This document shows positions 7,003 through 14,008 of a stretch of DNA of 46,079 nt, piece after piece. The notes beneath the pieces were generated by a model that saw only the letters and a list, made by a program, of their open reading frames with translations, had not been told where the DNA came from and ran no database searches. The first letter of the stretch is position 1. Each line of letters begins with the position of its first letter. Both the position numbers and the translations under genes were made by a program. Source of the stretch: Paenibacillus aceris (lineage in GTDB: Bacteria; Bacillota; Bacilli; Paenibacillales; NBRC-103111); contig NZ_JAGGKV010000037.1 of assembly GCF_017874035.1 (NCBI RefSeq), positions 1-46,079 of the forward strand, read 5' to 3'.

Positions 7003-7353
7003 TCATTCTGAAGACGGTTGTGTCCCAGTCGGCTGTTCCTGAGGCTTATTGGCAACGGAAGCCGGGTTGAATCCGGAGGCTGCCGCTTGCGCAGTAATCA
7101 TTTCCTGCAGCCAATCAGGTGTTTCGTTATCCCCCACATTGAGCATATCCAGGAAATCGGAATCGTTAAGCATGGAGCGGGTTCCGACTAGCTGGTTGTT
7201 GTCGCCTTCAACAGCGCCAAAGCCTTGTACAGTCTTCTGATTGCTCTGGAAATCGGTTGGCCAATTGTTTCCCATATTGATGCAGGAAGCACTTTCAACC
7301 GATCCGATCCGGATCGAACCGATGATAAAAGTCGGTGACATGAACGATGACAA
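7003..7353 (-). CDS. GerPA/GerPF-family protein with C-terminal extension
   Basis: The 116-residue product begins with the family strand FIIGSIRIGSVESASCINMGNN and has KTVQGFGAVEGDNNQLVG and the acidic NDSDFLDML. An extra 40-residue Gln/Pro/Ala-rich tail (WLQEMITAQAAASGFNP, then PQEQPTGTQPSSE) is not present in the ordinary 70-90 aa family members. TTG 7353 has GAGGTG at ideal spacing, overlapping the gerPC-like stop. ATG 7341, four codons later, is the alternative. It is the last gene of the three-gene minus-strand gerP group. Role as for the family: spore coat permeability to germinants. Confidence 0.8.
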   Translation of the reverse strand: MSSFMSPTFIIGSIRIGSVESASCINMGNNWPTDFQSNQKTVQGFGAVEGDNNQLVGTRSMLNDSDFLDMLNVGDNETPDWLQEMITAQAAASGFNPASVANKPQEQPTGTQPSSE

Positions 7354-7363
7354 AGGGGACACC

Positions 7364-7891
7364 TCATTTCGTTTTGGATTGTGGCGTGTACCTGTAGCCA
7401 GTTGTGGTTCGCTCCGGAGAAGGCGCAGCGCCATCGCTGCTACTGCCTTTTCGACCGCTGCCAGACTCTGCAGAAGCAGGTGACTCTTCGCTAGAAGATG
7501 AACGGAACGCGGTCGAAGGCTCTTTTGACACTTGAGCGTGTTTATAAGCCTCGTCGAGTGGGCCTTTTTTCTCATTCGGCTTGGCTCCGAAGTTGTTCCC
7601 CAAGTTTAGAGAGCCGCTCAATTCTTTGATGTCCAAGTGATCCAATCGAAAAGTTAAATTTTCTAAAACAGGCTGATGAACATGCAAAGTATCTATATGA
7701 ATTTGTGGATGTTTGGCAACCAGGTGAGATATTTCCTCTTCTAATTTCTTCAGGCGCCTTTCTAATTGCTGAACAGTAAGGGATGAGGCAGGCTCCGGTC
7801 TAATAGGAGAAGCTGCCCCAGCGGGTGATGTTGCCACAGGATTCGCTCCTTGTGGTTTGGGAGGCGGCGATTTTTTCTTTTGAAACCACAT
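7364..7891 (-). CDS. gerPC: GerPC-like spore germination protein
   Basis: A 175-residue protein. Residues about 38-60 form a coiled coil (SLTVQQLERRLKKLEEEISHLV). The next segment, HVHQPVLENLTFRLDHLDIKELSG followed by SLNLGNNF, is the diagnostic GerPC pattern. The N terminus is Lys/Pro-rich and the C-terminal 70 residues are Ser/Glu/Gly-rich and look disordered, ending with a basic tail. B. subtilis GerPC is about 205 aa and needed for normal germination through the coat. It starts at ATG 7891, 9 bp after the upstream gerP-type gene; the ribosome binding site (GAGAGAC) is weak, so translational coupling is likely. Confidence 0.75.
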   Translation of the reverse strand: MWFQKKKSPPPKPQGANPVATSPAGAASPIRPEPASSLTVQQLERRLKKLEEEISHLVAKHPQIHIDTLHVHQPVLENLTFRLDHLDIKELSGSLNLGNNFGAKPNEKKGPLDEAYKHAQVSKEPSTAFRSSSSEESPASAESGSGRKGSSSDGAAPSPERTTTGYRYTPQSKTK

Positions 7892-7900
7892 GGTCGTCTC

Positions 7901-8119
7901 TCAGCTCTTTCGTATAAAGGGTTTATAATCAAAGAGGTCGCCATCGTCAGCCACATGCTTACCGCCGATCACGACATTGCGTTCACCACTTATTGCTCCG
8001 AGTCCTTGGTTGGTCTTTGAGGAATGCCGTCTGCCGACGATCCGATTCGTTCCTTTGTTCACACTGGATGACTGTGCGAGATTGTCGATATGAATTGATT
8101 GAAATTGGATGCGCACCAC
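7901..8119 (-). CDS. GerPA/GerPF-family spore germination protein (minus-strand first gene)
   Basis: A 72-residue protein. GTG 8119 is chosen because GGAGGGG lies 6-7 bases before it; the in-frame ATG 8134 overlaps that site. It shows the pattern IQFQSIHIDNLAQSSSVNKG, TNQGLGAISGERNVVIGG and the acidic DDGDLFD. It heads the minus-strand group gerPF-like, gerPC-like, gerPF-like. The central basic stretch RIVGRRHSSK is unusual for the family. A sigma-E/K-like promoter lies about 40 bp upstream. Confidence 0.82.
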   Translation of the reverse strand: MVRIQFQSIHIDNLAQSSSVNKGTNRIVGRRHSSKTNQGLGAISGERNVVIGGKHVADDGDLFDYKPFIRKS

Positions 8120-8155
8120 AATAATCCCCTCCATATCCGCATTTCTACTTTTTTT

Positions 8156-8187
8156 ATTTATATGGGGACAAACGGAGATTCATATCT
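8156..8187 (-). promoter_or_regulatory. candidate sporulation (sigma-E/sigma-K-like) promoter of the minus-strand gerP group
   Basis: On the minus strand an ATATG-type -35 (8181-8187) is 16 bp from CATATAAAT (8156-8164). The -10 resembles the CATA-type boxes of mother-cell sigma factors, and gerP transcription in Bacillus is mother-cell specific. Assignment to one sigma factor is not possible by eye. Confidence 0.4.
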
Positions 8188-8209
8188 CTTTTCCATAAAT
8201 CCCAAAACA

Positions 8210-8278
8210 AATAACGCTCAACCTTGATCCCTTAGCGGCAGGTGATAGCGTCACCGACCTGCTCAGGGCGGTCGAACG
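8210..8278 (-). terminator. possible terminator after the Hsp20 gene
   Basis: On the minus strand AACGTTCGACC pairs imperfectly with GGTTGAGCGTT, enclosing GCAGGTCGGTGA/TCACCTGC, and ends in ATTTGTTTT. The stem-loop is large and irregular, so confidence is moderate. Confidence 0.5.
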
Positions 8279-8722
8279 TTATGTGAACTGAATGGGAATT
8301 ACTTTTTCCCCATCGGGCGGTGCCAGTGGAATTCGAATAATGAGCAGCCCGTTATGATACTGTGCCCGCATTTGCTCGGTCAAAGCTCTGCCAGGCAAGC
8401 GAATCACCCGCTCAAAACTACCAAAGAAACGTTCGGATAGTCTCATTTGCTCATCAAGCACCTGATAAGGTCGAACAAGCATTCCCCGCATTAACAACGA
8501 TTGATCCCGGAAAGAGAGTTGAATCTGCTCGGGTGCGGACAACCCGGGAACTTCAGCGACAACCACCAGTTCCTGCGGTGTCTCATACATATCGATTCTT
8601 GGCCCGGTTAACGGGATGATACTGGCAATGTCCTGCCAAAATTCGGGGCCCAGCACATCGCCGGCTTGCGCCGAGAGCCCTTTCCAATCGGGCTTTGGCG
8701 GACGGTTGCCTGGAGGATTCAT
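8279..8722 (-). CDS. Hsp20/alpha-crystallin-family protein
   Basis: A 147-residue small heat-shock-type protein. The alpha-crystallin domain spans about residues 40-146. It starts at PRIDMYETPQELVVVAEVPGLS, has the core FGSFERVIRLPG and ends with the conserved YHNGLLIIRIPL strand before the C-terminal tail. ATP-independent holdase activity is the family role. In this neighbourhood (SASP and gerP genes) it may be a CotM-like spore protein; that is inference. The start is ATG 8722 behind AGGTGATGATGG. It follows the SASP gene on the same strand with a gap of about 100 bp. Confidence 0.9.
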   Translation of the reverse strand: MNPPGNRPPKPDWKGLSAQAGDVLGPEFWQDIASIIPLTGPRIDMYETPQELVVVAEVPGLSAPEQIQLSFRDQSLLMRGMLVRPYQVLDEQMRLSERFFGSFERVIRLPGRALTEQMRAQYHNGLLIIRIPLAPPDGEKVIPIQFT

Positions 8723-8826
8723 CGGCCATCATCACCTGACTTTTACATAGGAAATAGCGCTGCAAGCAGCTTGCTATTAGTTTATGTGCACCCGCGGCGG
8801 ATTATGGCAATCACTCTTAAAGCGGA

Positions 8827-9117
8827 TCAATGCGGGGAACGCTGCTCCGCCAATTTCTGCTGCGCCATACGCACGAGTTCCTTCACCATGGCCCCGCCGA
8901 TCGGTCCGCCGATCTTGCCGGCGTCCTCCGAGCTTAACTGCCCGTTGTAGCCTTGCTGCAGGGGAACACCGAGCGTTCGAGCGACCTCATATTTGACTAA
9001 GTCAGGACGCTCCGGATTAACATTATAGCCTTGATTTCGCATAACCTGAGCTTTGAGAATTCCCAGTCCGTGTTCCGATCCGGGTACGATGGCCCGGTTG
9101 CTTCTTCTACGTGCCAT
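8827..9117 (-). CDS. small acid-soluble spore protein, alpha/beta type
   Basis: A 96-residue SASP that coats and protects spore DNA and is degraded by the Gpr protease on germination. The signature regions are KYEVARTLGVPLQQGYNGQL and SSEDAGKIGGPIGG followed by AMVKELVRMAQQ, matching the two conserved alpha/beta SASP blocks, including the GPR cleavage-site neighbourhood (KYEVA). It is longer than the typical 60-72 residues because of an N-terminal extension (ARRRSNRAIVPGSEHGL, then LKAQVMRNQGY). ATG 9117 follows AAGAGGTGAT. It lies only 20 bp after the gtrA stop, so its forespore promoter would have to lie within the end of gtrA. Confidence 0.95.
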   Translation of the reverse strand: MARRRSNRAIVPGSEHGLGILKAQVMRNQGYNVNPERPDLVKYEVARTLGVPLQQGYNGQLSSEDAGKIGGPIGGAMVKELVRMAQQKLAEQRSPH

Positions 9118-9137
9118 TAGGCATCACCTCTTGGTGA

Positions 9138-9590
9138 TTAGGATACCCCGCTGCTGGAAGGACCATTAGCCCGAAATGTAAAATATTTATGCCCCAAATA
9201 ATTGCCAATGGTGTACAAGCCATTTCCGATCAGGATGGCCGCATTATGCAGCCAATCTGTCCGCATGTCAGGCCATAATGAGGCTACGGTTTCGGCCAGC
9301 AGCAGGCTGATCCCATAAGACAAGCCATAGCAGCTGAGAATAACGACGGCAAATTTCCACCAACTGCTGCCAACGCTTGCTTTTGAGCGAAACGTAAATG
9401 TGCGGTTGAGTGTGTAGCTGACAATGGCGCCAATGGTATTTCCCGTAAACGTCGAGATCCAATAATTCAGATGAAGCAGATTGAAAAATGCGAAGCTGGC
9501 AGAGAGACCAACCAAGGTATTGAACACGCCGACAAGTAAAAATCGCAGGAAACTGCTTGATAACAATGACAATAATCGTTGTTGTATCAT
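9138..9590 (-). CDS. GtrA-family membrane protein
   Basis: A 150-residue integral membrane protein with four hydrophobic helices near residues 15-36, 42-62, 75-97 and 113-135. The GtrA-family landmarks are LRFLLVGVFNTLVG at the start, GAIVSYTLNRTFTF and the C-terminal NYLGHKYFTF. GtrA proteins are thought to flip lipid-linked sugars or otherwise serve cell-surface glycosylation. The start codon ATG 9590 is one base from the stop of the upstream GT2 glycosyltransferase, so the two form a translationally coupled GtrB-GtrA pair. Confidence 0.92.
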   Translation of the reverse strand: MIQQRLLSLLSSSFLRFLLVGVFNTLVGLSASFAFFNLLHLNYWISTFTGNTIGAIVSYTLNRTFTFRSKASVGSSWWKFAVVILSCYGLSYGISLLLAETVASLWPDMRTDWLHNAAILIGNGLYTIGNYLGHKYFTFRANGPSSSGVS

Positions 9591-9591
9591 G

Positions 9592-10608
9592 TTATCGACG
9601 GTTCGAAGCAGCAGGGATGGATGGAGGGGTTACCTGTATCTCATCTTGTTCCTGAGCGCTTCCTTTCAATGCCTTCTCAATGACAAAAAGCGGCCTCTGT
9701 TTCACTTCTTTATAAATTTTCCCTATGTATTCACCGATTAAGCCCAGCGCCAGAAGTTGTACCCCGCCAATGAACCAAACCGACAAGACGAGGGAGGTCC
9801 AGCCCGTAACATTGGCTCCAAGCAGTTTACCGATAATGGCATATACGCCGGCAACTACACTGAGTAGAAACAGGACGAAACCCATTAATGTTACGAATCG
9901 AATCGGCGTCACGCTGAAGGAGGTGATGCCGTCAAAGGCGAAGGCGAGCATTTTGCGCAGCGGATATTTGGATTCTCCGGCAAAGCGCTCCTTGCGATCG
10001 TAGTACACCTGAGTGGACGGGAAGCCCAGCAAAGGCACCATGCCGCGCAGAAATAAGTTAACCTCTTGAAATTTCTCCAAATTGTCGAGGGTGCGCTTGC
10101 TCATCAAGCGAAAATCGGCATGGTTGTAATGAATTTTCACACCAAGAGAAGTCATCATCTTATAAAAGCCTTGTGCGGTTGCCCGCTTGAAAAAGGTATC
10201 GGCGGAGCGATCCTGGCGGATGCCGTATACAATATCGTAGCCTTCGCGGAATTTGACGACAAACTCACGAATAGCGTCGGTGTCATCTTGCAGATCGGCA
10301 TCGATGGATACGACGCAATCGGAATAAGTTTTGGCTTGCATGAGACCGGCAAGCAAGGCGCTTTGATGCCCGGCATTTCTAGCCAGCTTAAGCCCGGTAA
10401 CGAAGGTGTTGGAGGCGTGAAAACGTTCGATAAGCGACCAAGTAGCGTCCTTGCTGCCATCGTCTACCAAGAGCATGGTGCTTGTGCTTGCAACCAGTTT
10501 ATCCGAGATGAGGGCGTCGAGCACGCCGCTAAGCCGGAATACCGTCTCCGGAAGGACTTCTTCTTCGTTATAACAAGGGACCACAATGGTCAAAATCGGA
10601 GTAGCCAC
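9592..10608 (-). CDS. GtrB/DPM1-like polyprenyl-phosphate glycosyltransferase (GT2)
   Basis: A 338-residue glycosyltransferase. The GT-A domain (residues 1-230) has LTIVVPCYNEEEVLP, VDDGSKDATW, the metal-binding SIDADLQDD and the acceptor region RLMSKRTLDNL. Two membrane helices near 232-260 and 270-295 anchor it, as in bactoprenol glucosyltransferases of the GtrB/CsbB/YkcC type. Expected reaction: transfer of a sugar from a nucleotide sugar to undecaprenyl phosphate on the inner face, with GtrA downstream as partner. Starts at GTG 10608 after GACGAGGAATT. No dedicated acceptor glycosyltransferase lies nearby. Confidence 0.92.
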   Translation of the reverse strand: MATPILTIVVPCYNEEEVLPETVFRLSGVLDALISDKLVASTSTMLLVDDGSKDATWSLIERFHASNTFVTGLKLARNAGHQSALLAGLMQAKTYSDCVVSIDADLQDDTDAIREFVVKFREGYDIVYGIRQDRSADTFFKRATAQGFYKMMTSLGVKIHYNHADFRLMSKRTLDNLEKFQEVNLFLRGMVPLLGFPSTQVYYDRKERFAGESKYPLRKMLAFAFDGITSFSVTPIRFVTLMGFVLFLLSVVAGVYAIIGKLLGANVTGWTSLVLSVWFIGGVQLLALGLIGEYIGKIYKEVKQRPLFVIEKALKGSAQEQDEIQVTPPSIPAASNRR

Positions 10609-10685
10609 AATTCCTCGTCTCCATCCTAAATAGGTAATAAATGCATAGAATGCTATAGGCTTTCATTATAACGTAAAAACTCGCA

Positions 10686-10727
10686 AAAAAGTAAGCGGCC
10701 GAAACGATTTCATCGTTCCAACCGCTT
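10686..10727 (-). terminator. intrinsic terminator of the YjcZ-like gene
   Basis: On the minus strand AAGCGGTTGGAACGAT pairs with ATCGTTTCGGCCGCTT around a GAA loop, and ACTTTTTT follows. Confidence 0.85.
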
Positions 10728-10735
10728 TAAGGTGA

Positions 10736-10837
10736 TTACCAGCCAAATCCGAAAGTACTAAGAACGATAACCAAGAGGATGAATAAAACGAGGACTACAG
10801 CCGCTCCATTGTAGGTTGTTCCGCATCCACAACTCAT
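10736..10837 (-). CDS. YjcZ-family small sporulation protein
   Basis: A 33-residue peptide, too short for usual ORF calling. It reads MSCGCGTTYNGAAVVLVLFI, then LLVIVLSTFGFGW: a short Cys/Gly head, one membrane-spanning hydrophobic helix and a Phe/Gly/Trp tail. This is the YjcZ-type sporulation protein layout. ATG 10837 follows GGGAGGG with good spacing, a sigma-K-type promoter lies 24-51 bp upstream and a strong terminator follows, so every element of a real small gene is present. A membrane or spore-coat location in the mother cell is expected; function is unknown. Confidence 0.85.
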   Translation of the reverse strand: MSCGCGTTYNGAAVVLVLFILLVIVLSTFGFGW

Positions 10838-10860
10838 GTCTATCCCTCCCTTCACAAAAT

Positions 10861-10888
10861 TACTATATGACATTCATCTAGAGAGCGT
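10861..10888 (-). promoter_or_regulatory. sigma-K-like promoter of the YjcZ-like gene
   Basis: Minus strand: AC (10887-10888), 17 bp, then CATATAGTA (10861-10869). This fits the sigma-K form AC-N16/17-CATANNNTA exactly and is placed correctly before the ribosome binding site of a sporulation gene. Confidence 0.6.
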
Positions 10889-11058
10889 ATGGATGAATGT
10901 CCTGATTCGTCAATTTTATATTAGGGAACATGTCCATAGCAGCGGACGTTTGAGCAGATATGCTTGGAACGGTTCGGAATGGACGAGCCTCGGGGGTGAA
11001 TGCTATGATGCCAAGTGAAAGCAATACCAAGACATGTGATAAGTAGGAGGAAACGATC

Positions 11059-11421
11059 ATGATTCAGAAAATAGCGACGGTTGCCATTTATGTGGAGGAT
11101 CAGCACAAGGCAAAAACATTTTGGACAGAAAAGGTTGGGTTCGAAGTTGTGCGTGAAACGCCGATGGGCCCTAATGCTTTCTGGCTGGAGGTGGCGCCTC
11201 CGGGAGCCCAGTCAGCGCTGGTCATTTATCCGAGAAGTATGATGAAAAACTATGCAGAGTTGAAGCCGTCTATTGTATTTGTAACGGAAAATATTCAAGC
11301 AACCTATGAGCGGATGAAGTCCAAAGGCGTTGAATTTGAAGGGGAGCTGCAGGAGATGCAGTGGGGAACTTTCGCCACATTCAAAGATGAAGATGGTCAT
11401 TCGTTCCTTATCAAAGGATAA
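11059..11421 (+). CDS. VOC-family (glyoxalase/bleomycin-resistance-like) protein
   Basis: A 120-residue single vicinal-oxygen-chelate module. It begins IQKIATVAIYVEDQHKAKTF with the usual FWTEKVGFEVV helix-strand and ends FATFKDEDGHSFLIKG, where the terminal D/H/F pattern is typical of the family. Such proteins bind a metal between paired beta-alpha-beta-beta-beta units; whether this one acts on a toxin, an antibiotic or a metabolite cannot be told. ATG 11059 follows AGGAGGAAACGATC. It is monocistronic, with a terminator after it, and convergent with the ArsR-type regulator. Confidence 0.9.
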   Translation: MIQKIATVAIYVEDQHKAKTFWTEKVGFEVVRETPMGPNAFWLEVAPPGAQSALVIYPRSMMKNYAELKPSIVFVTENIQATYERMKSKGVEFEGELQEMQWGTFATFKDEDGHSFLIKG

Positions 11422-11426
11422 GAAAA

Positions 11427-11483
11427 CAGTAGGAAAGGACGAGCATTCCTGTCGTAACGCGGCAGGGAGCCGTCCTTTTTCTG
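11427..11483 (+). terminator. terminator between the convergent VOC and ArsR-type genes
   Basis: AAAGGACG pairs with CGTCCTTT, and the inner CCTGTCG pairs with CGGCAGG. A T run follows on the plus strand, and the structure lies at the end of both genes, so bidirectional use is possible. Confidence 0.75.
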
Positions 11484-11502
11484 TTTCGCGATGCTGAGCC
11501 GG

Positions 11503-12111
11503 TTAAGATAAGGTTTCCCATTTGGCCCACATCTCGGGCGGATTCAGCTCATAAACTTCATTTTCCCGGAACATAAACTGATGCATAATAAATTCCCGGC
11601 GTATAGTTGCAAAATCGGGATGGTAGTTTTTAATCCATTCGTTAAGCTCTTTCTCGGTATACGTGCGGCCCTTTTCGAGTTGGTCGATGAGGTGCCCGAG
11701 TGCGATCAACTTCTTTTTGAGCTGAGAAGGGATATGCTTGAGCTTACCGTCTTGCGTGAAGAAATTGCGTATGACGGACTGCTTGAGGTTGTCATTAACG
11801 TCTGTCTCTTTCATGGGGAGTGATGATCCTCCTTTCTGATTTTTGAAAATGAGATCTGCGGTCGCGGTGGCGTTGCTGCGAATAAAATATTCGTTCAAGG
11901 CAAAGTAAATCGTATTCTTTTCTCTGCGTTCATGAATGAGACTGGCCTCGCGAAGCTTAGCTGCATGATGGGTGATAGTTGCGGGCGTAACCCCCAATTT
12001 ATCGGCAAGCACTTGACCGTTCAGTTCTCCATCTCCTAGCAATATAAGCATGCGAATGCGCGTCGCGTCGGAGAGCGCTTTGTGATAGGTGATGATTTTA
12101 TCTAACTGCAT
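11503..12111 (-). CDS. ArsR-type HTH regulator with DUF2087 domain
   Basis: A 202-residue regulator. Residues 5-75 form a winged HTH of the ArsR/DUF5937 kind: LSDATRIRMLILLGDGELNG, then LADKLGVTPATITHHAAKLREASL. Residues about 110-200 are a DUF2087 domain, recognised by VIRNFFTQDGKLKHIPSQLKKKL, YTEKELNEWIKNYHPDFATIRREFI and MFRENEVYEL. No metal-binding Cys cluster is seen, so the signal is unknown. ATG 12111 follows the GGAGG of the AAGGAGGTACTCC region. An inverted repeat sits 25-55 bp upstream and suggests autoregulation. It lies divergent from mqnB. Confidence 0.88.
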   Translation of the reverse strand: MQLDKIITYHKALSDATRIRMLILLGDGELNGQVLADKLGVTPATITHHAAKLREASLIHERREKNTIYFALNEYFIRSNATATADLIFKNQKGGSSLPMKETDVNDNLKQSVIRNFFTQDGKLKHIPSQLKKKLIALGHLIDQLEKGRTYTEKELNEWIKNYHPDFATIRREFIMHQFMFRENEVYELNPPEMWAKWETLS

Positions 12112-12136
12112 GGCGGGAGTACCTCCTTAGAAGGAT

Positions 12137-12165
12137 ATCTAATTAGATGATAATTAAATTAGATG
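12137..12165. promoter_or_regulatory. candidate ArsR-type operator
   Basis: ATCTAATTAGAT (12137-12148) is a perfect palindrome and is followed at 12157-12165 by a second half-like AAATTAGAT. The position just upstream of the regulator start, in the divergent region with mqnB, suits an autoregulatory site. Inference from symmetry only. Confidence 0.45.
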
Positions 12166-12283
12166 TAGAAGTCAAGACGGCTGCAGCGGAAGTGCTCAAA
12201 AGTTTCTTATTTGGTCCTGGTCATGTAAAATAATCTATAAGTGTTCATCATGGTGATTGATTAAAAAGGGGATAGGCCTAATA

Positions 12284-12928
12284 ATGCGTGTACTTATTAT
12301 GACGGCAGTAGCGCCTGAAAGGGATGCTGTTCAGCGTGGCCTTGGCCATGACAGCAGGTTTGAGTTCGCCTTGGCCGGCGTAGGCCTTGCGGCAGCAGCC
12401 GTTAACGGCGCCATGGTGCTGGCTGAAACAGCTGTACCCTATGATTTAGTTGTTATTGCGGGTATTGCCGGCGGATTTCCCGGACAAGCGGAGATCGGAT
12501 CGCTTGTCGTCGCAAGCGAGATCATCGCCGCGGATCTTGGCGTGGAGCTGCTGGACGGCTTCAGCTCCCTGGATGACCTCGGCTTCGGCTCGACGCGCAT
12601 TAGCGTCGCGGCCGACCTTGCCGAGCGATTGACGGCGGCGCTCACAGCCGCCGGCCTTGACGCGCGCACAGCGCCGGTGCTCACGGTAGCGACGGCCACA
12701 GGGACGGCCGCGACCGCTGCCCTGCTAGCGGAGCGCGTGCCGGGAGCCGCCGCCGAAGCCATGGAAGGCTTCGGCATTGCCACGGCTGCCGCGCTGCGCG
12801 GCGTGCCAGTGATAGAAATCCGCGCGATTTCCAACGCGGTTGGTCCGCGTGATCGCGATGCCTGGCGCATCGGCGATGCTTTAAAAGCTTTAGAAGCAGC
12901 AAGTTCAGTCCTAGCGGAGGTGCTTTAA
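12284..12928 (+). CDS. mqnB: futalosine hydrolase
   Basis: A 214-residue nucleoside-phosphorylase-fold enzyme that cleaves futalosine to dehypoxanthine futalosine and hypoxanthine in the futalosine route to menaquinone. The family features are the N-terminal VLIMTAVAPERDAV, the loop VIAGIAGGFPGQAEIGSL and the active-site segment AEAMEGFGIATAAAL. The linkage to mqnD one base downstream separates it from other nucleosidases such as Pfs. ATG 12284 follows AAAGGGGAT. The stretch is visibly richer in G and C, especially at third positions and in Ala codons, than its neighbours. Confidence 0.9.
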   Translation: MRVLIMTAVAPERDAVQRGLGHDSRFEFALAGVGLAAAAVNGAMVLAETAVPYDLVVIAGIAGGFPGQAEIGSLVVASEIIAADLGVELLDGFSSLDDLGFGSTRISVAADLAERLTAALTAAGLDARTAPVLTVATATGTAATAALLAERVPGAAAEAMEGFGIATAAALRGVPVIEIRAISNAVGPRDRDAWRIGDALKALEAASSVLAEVL

Positions 12929-12929
12929 G

Positions 12930-13769
12930 ATGAAAATTGCGTATTCACCTTGTCCCAATGATACTTTTGTTTTCCATGCATGGGCGCACGGCTTAATCCC
13001 CGGCGCTCCGGAGCTGGATGTGTTATATGCCGACATCGACATTACGAACCGGCTGGCTGCCGAGGGCACCGGCCCTGATGTGCTCAAAATCTCTTACGCT
13101 GCACTCCCCTGGGTGCTGAAGGAGTATGCCCTGCTGCCCTGCGGCGGTGCCTTGGGCAGAGGCTGCGGTCCGCTCGTGCTGACTCAGTCCGGCGGAACAG
13201 ATCCTGACCCGGCCCAGCTTAGCGGCCGCCGGGTCGCCGTGCCAAGCGAGCGCTCCACCGCGTACTTACTGTTCCGCCTGTGGGCGGCACAGAACGTCCC
13301 GGGCGGCGTTGGTGAAATCGTGGTCATGCCGTTCCACGAGATCATGCCCGCAGTACGGGACGGCCTTATTGACGCCGGCCTGGTGATTCACGAAGCGCGC
13401 TTTACATACCCGTCTTACGGGTTAGCGCTTCTCAAAGATCTGGGCAGTTGGTGGGAAGAGGACACCAACTTGCCGATTCCGCTCGGCGCCATTGTGGCGC
13501 GGCGCTCGATGGATCTTGAGGCGCTTGCGGGCTGGACCCGCGCCTCCGTGGAATACGCGTGGGCGCATCCGGAAGCTTCGCGCGACTACGTGATGCAGCA
13601 CGCGCAGGAGATGGACCCGCAGGTTGCGCAGGCGCATATCGACCTGTATGTGAACGAGTTCACCGCTAATCTCGGCGATGACGGCTATGGCGCCGTTTTG
13701 ACCCTGCTCCAGCGGGCTGCGGAGGCAGGAATTGTGCCGCAGATGGACTATGCGGCATTGTTGAAATAG
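12930..13769 (+). CDS. mqnD: 1,4-dihydroxy-6-naphthoate synthase
   Basis: A 279-residue periplasmic-binding-protein-fold enzyme that converts cyclic dehypoxanthine futalosine to 1,4-dihydroxy-6-naphthoate in menaquinone biosynthesis. It opens with KIAYSPCPNDTFVFHAWAHG, the family hallmark, followed by SERSTAYLLFRLWA near 107-120, the active-site region DGLIDAGLVIHEARFTYPS near 148-166 and EYAWAHPEASRDYV near 209-222. ATG 12930 is one base after the mqnB stop, with GGAGGTG inside the mqnB end, so the two are coupled. The other pathway genes (mqnA, mqnC, mqnE) are not in the window. Confidence 0.95.
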   Translation: MKIAYSPCPNDTFVFHAWAHGLIPGAPELDVLYADIDITNRLAAEGTGPDVLKISYAALPWVLKEYALLPCGGALGRGCGPLVLTQSGGTDPDPAQLSGRRVAVPSERSTAYLLFRLWAAQNVPGGVGEIVVMPFHEIMPAVRDGLIDAGLVIHEARFTYPSYGLALLKDLGSWWEEDTNLPIPLGAIVARRSMDLEALAGWTRASVEYAWAHPEASRDYVMQHAQEMDPQVAQAHIDLYVNEFTANLGDDGYGAVLTLLQRAAEAGIVPQMDYAALLK

Positions 13770-13829
13770 CGCCAAGTAGTTCCTCCTTGTTTGGCACAAT
13801 TACGGTTTTCAGTTCCGCAAGTAACACAA

Positions 13830-13874
13830 AAGAGGCTGCCTTCAAAGTAGATCTAACTTTGAAGGCAGCCTCTT
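13830..13874. terminator. long perfect hairpin after mqnD
   Basis: A 19-bp perfect stem starting AAGAGGCTGCC encloses a 7-base loop (AGATCTA). Only short T runs flank it (TTTTGTG on the minus side), so it is a strong structural barrier but not a classic U-tract terminator. It probably ends the mqnBD transcript. Confidence 0.65.
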
Positions 13875-14008
13875 AACGCTTGCTTCAGTCCGTTCATGAC
13901 GCGAAGTTAGCGGGAATAAGCAAATTTAGCGTGGCTTTTCTTTCTCGTGTATGAATTTGAAGAGAGAGGCAAGGTCTTTCTTAACATATAAGAATTTCCA
14001 TGTTTGTA

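Noticed and set aside
10836..11018. 60-codon frame between the YjcZ-like gene and the VOC gene
   Set aside because: It overlaps the sigma-K-like promoter and has no ribosome binding site.
12439..12870. 143-codon minus-strand frame opposite mqnB
   Set aside because: A GC-rich mqnB sequence creates long antisense frames; Ser/Arg-rich translation is typical of a shadow.
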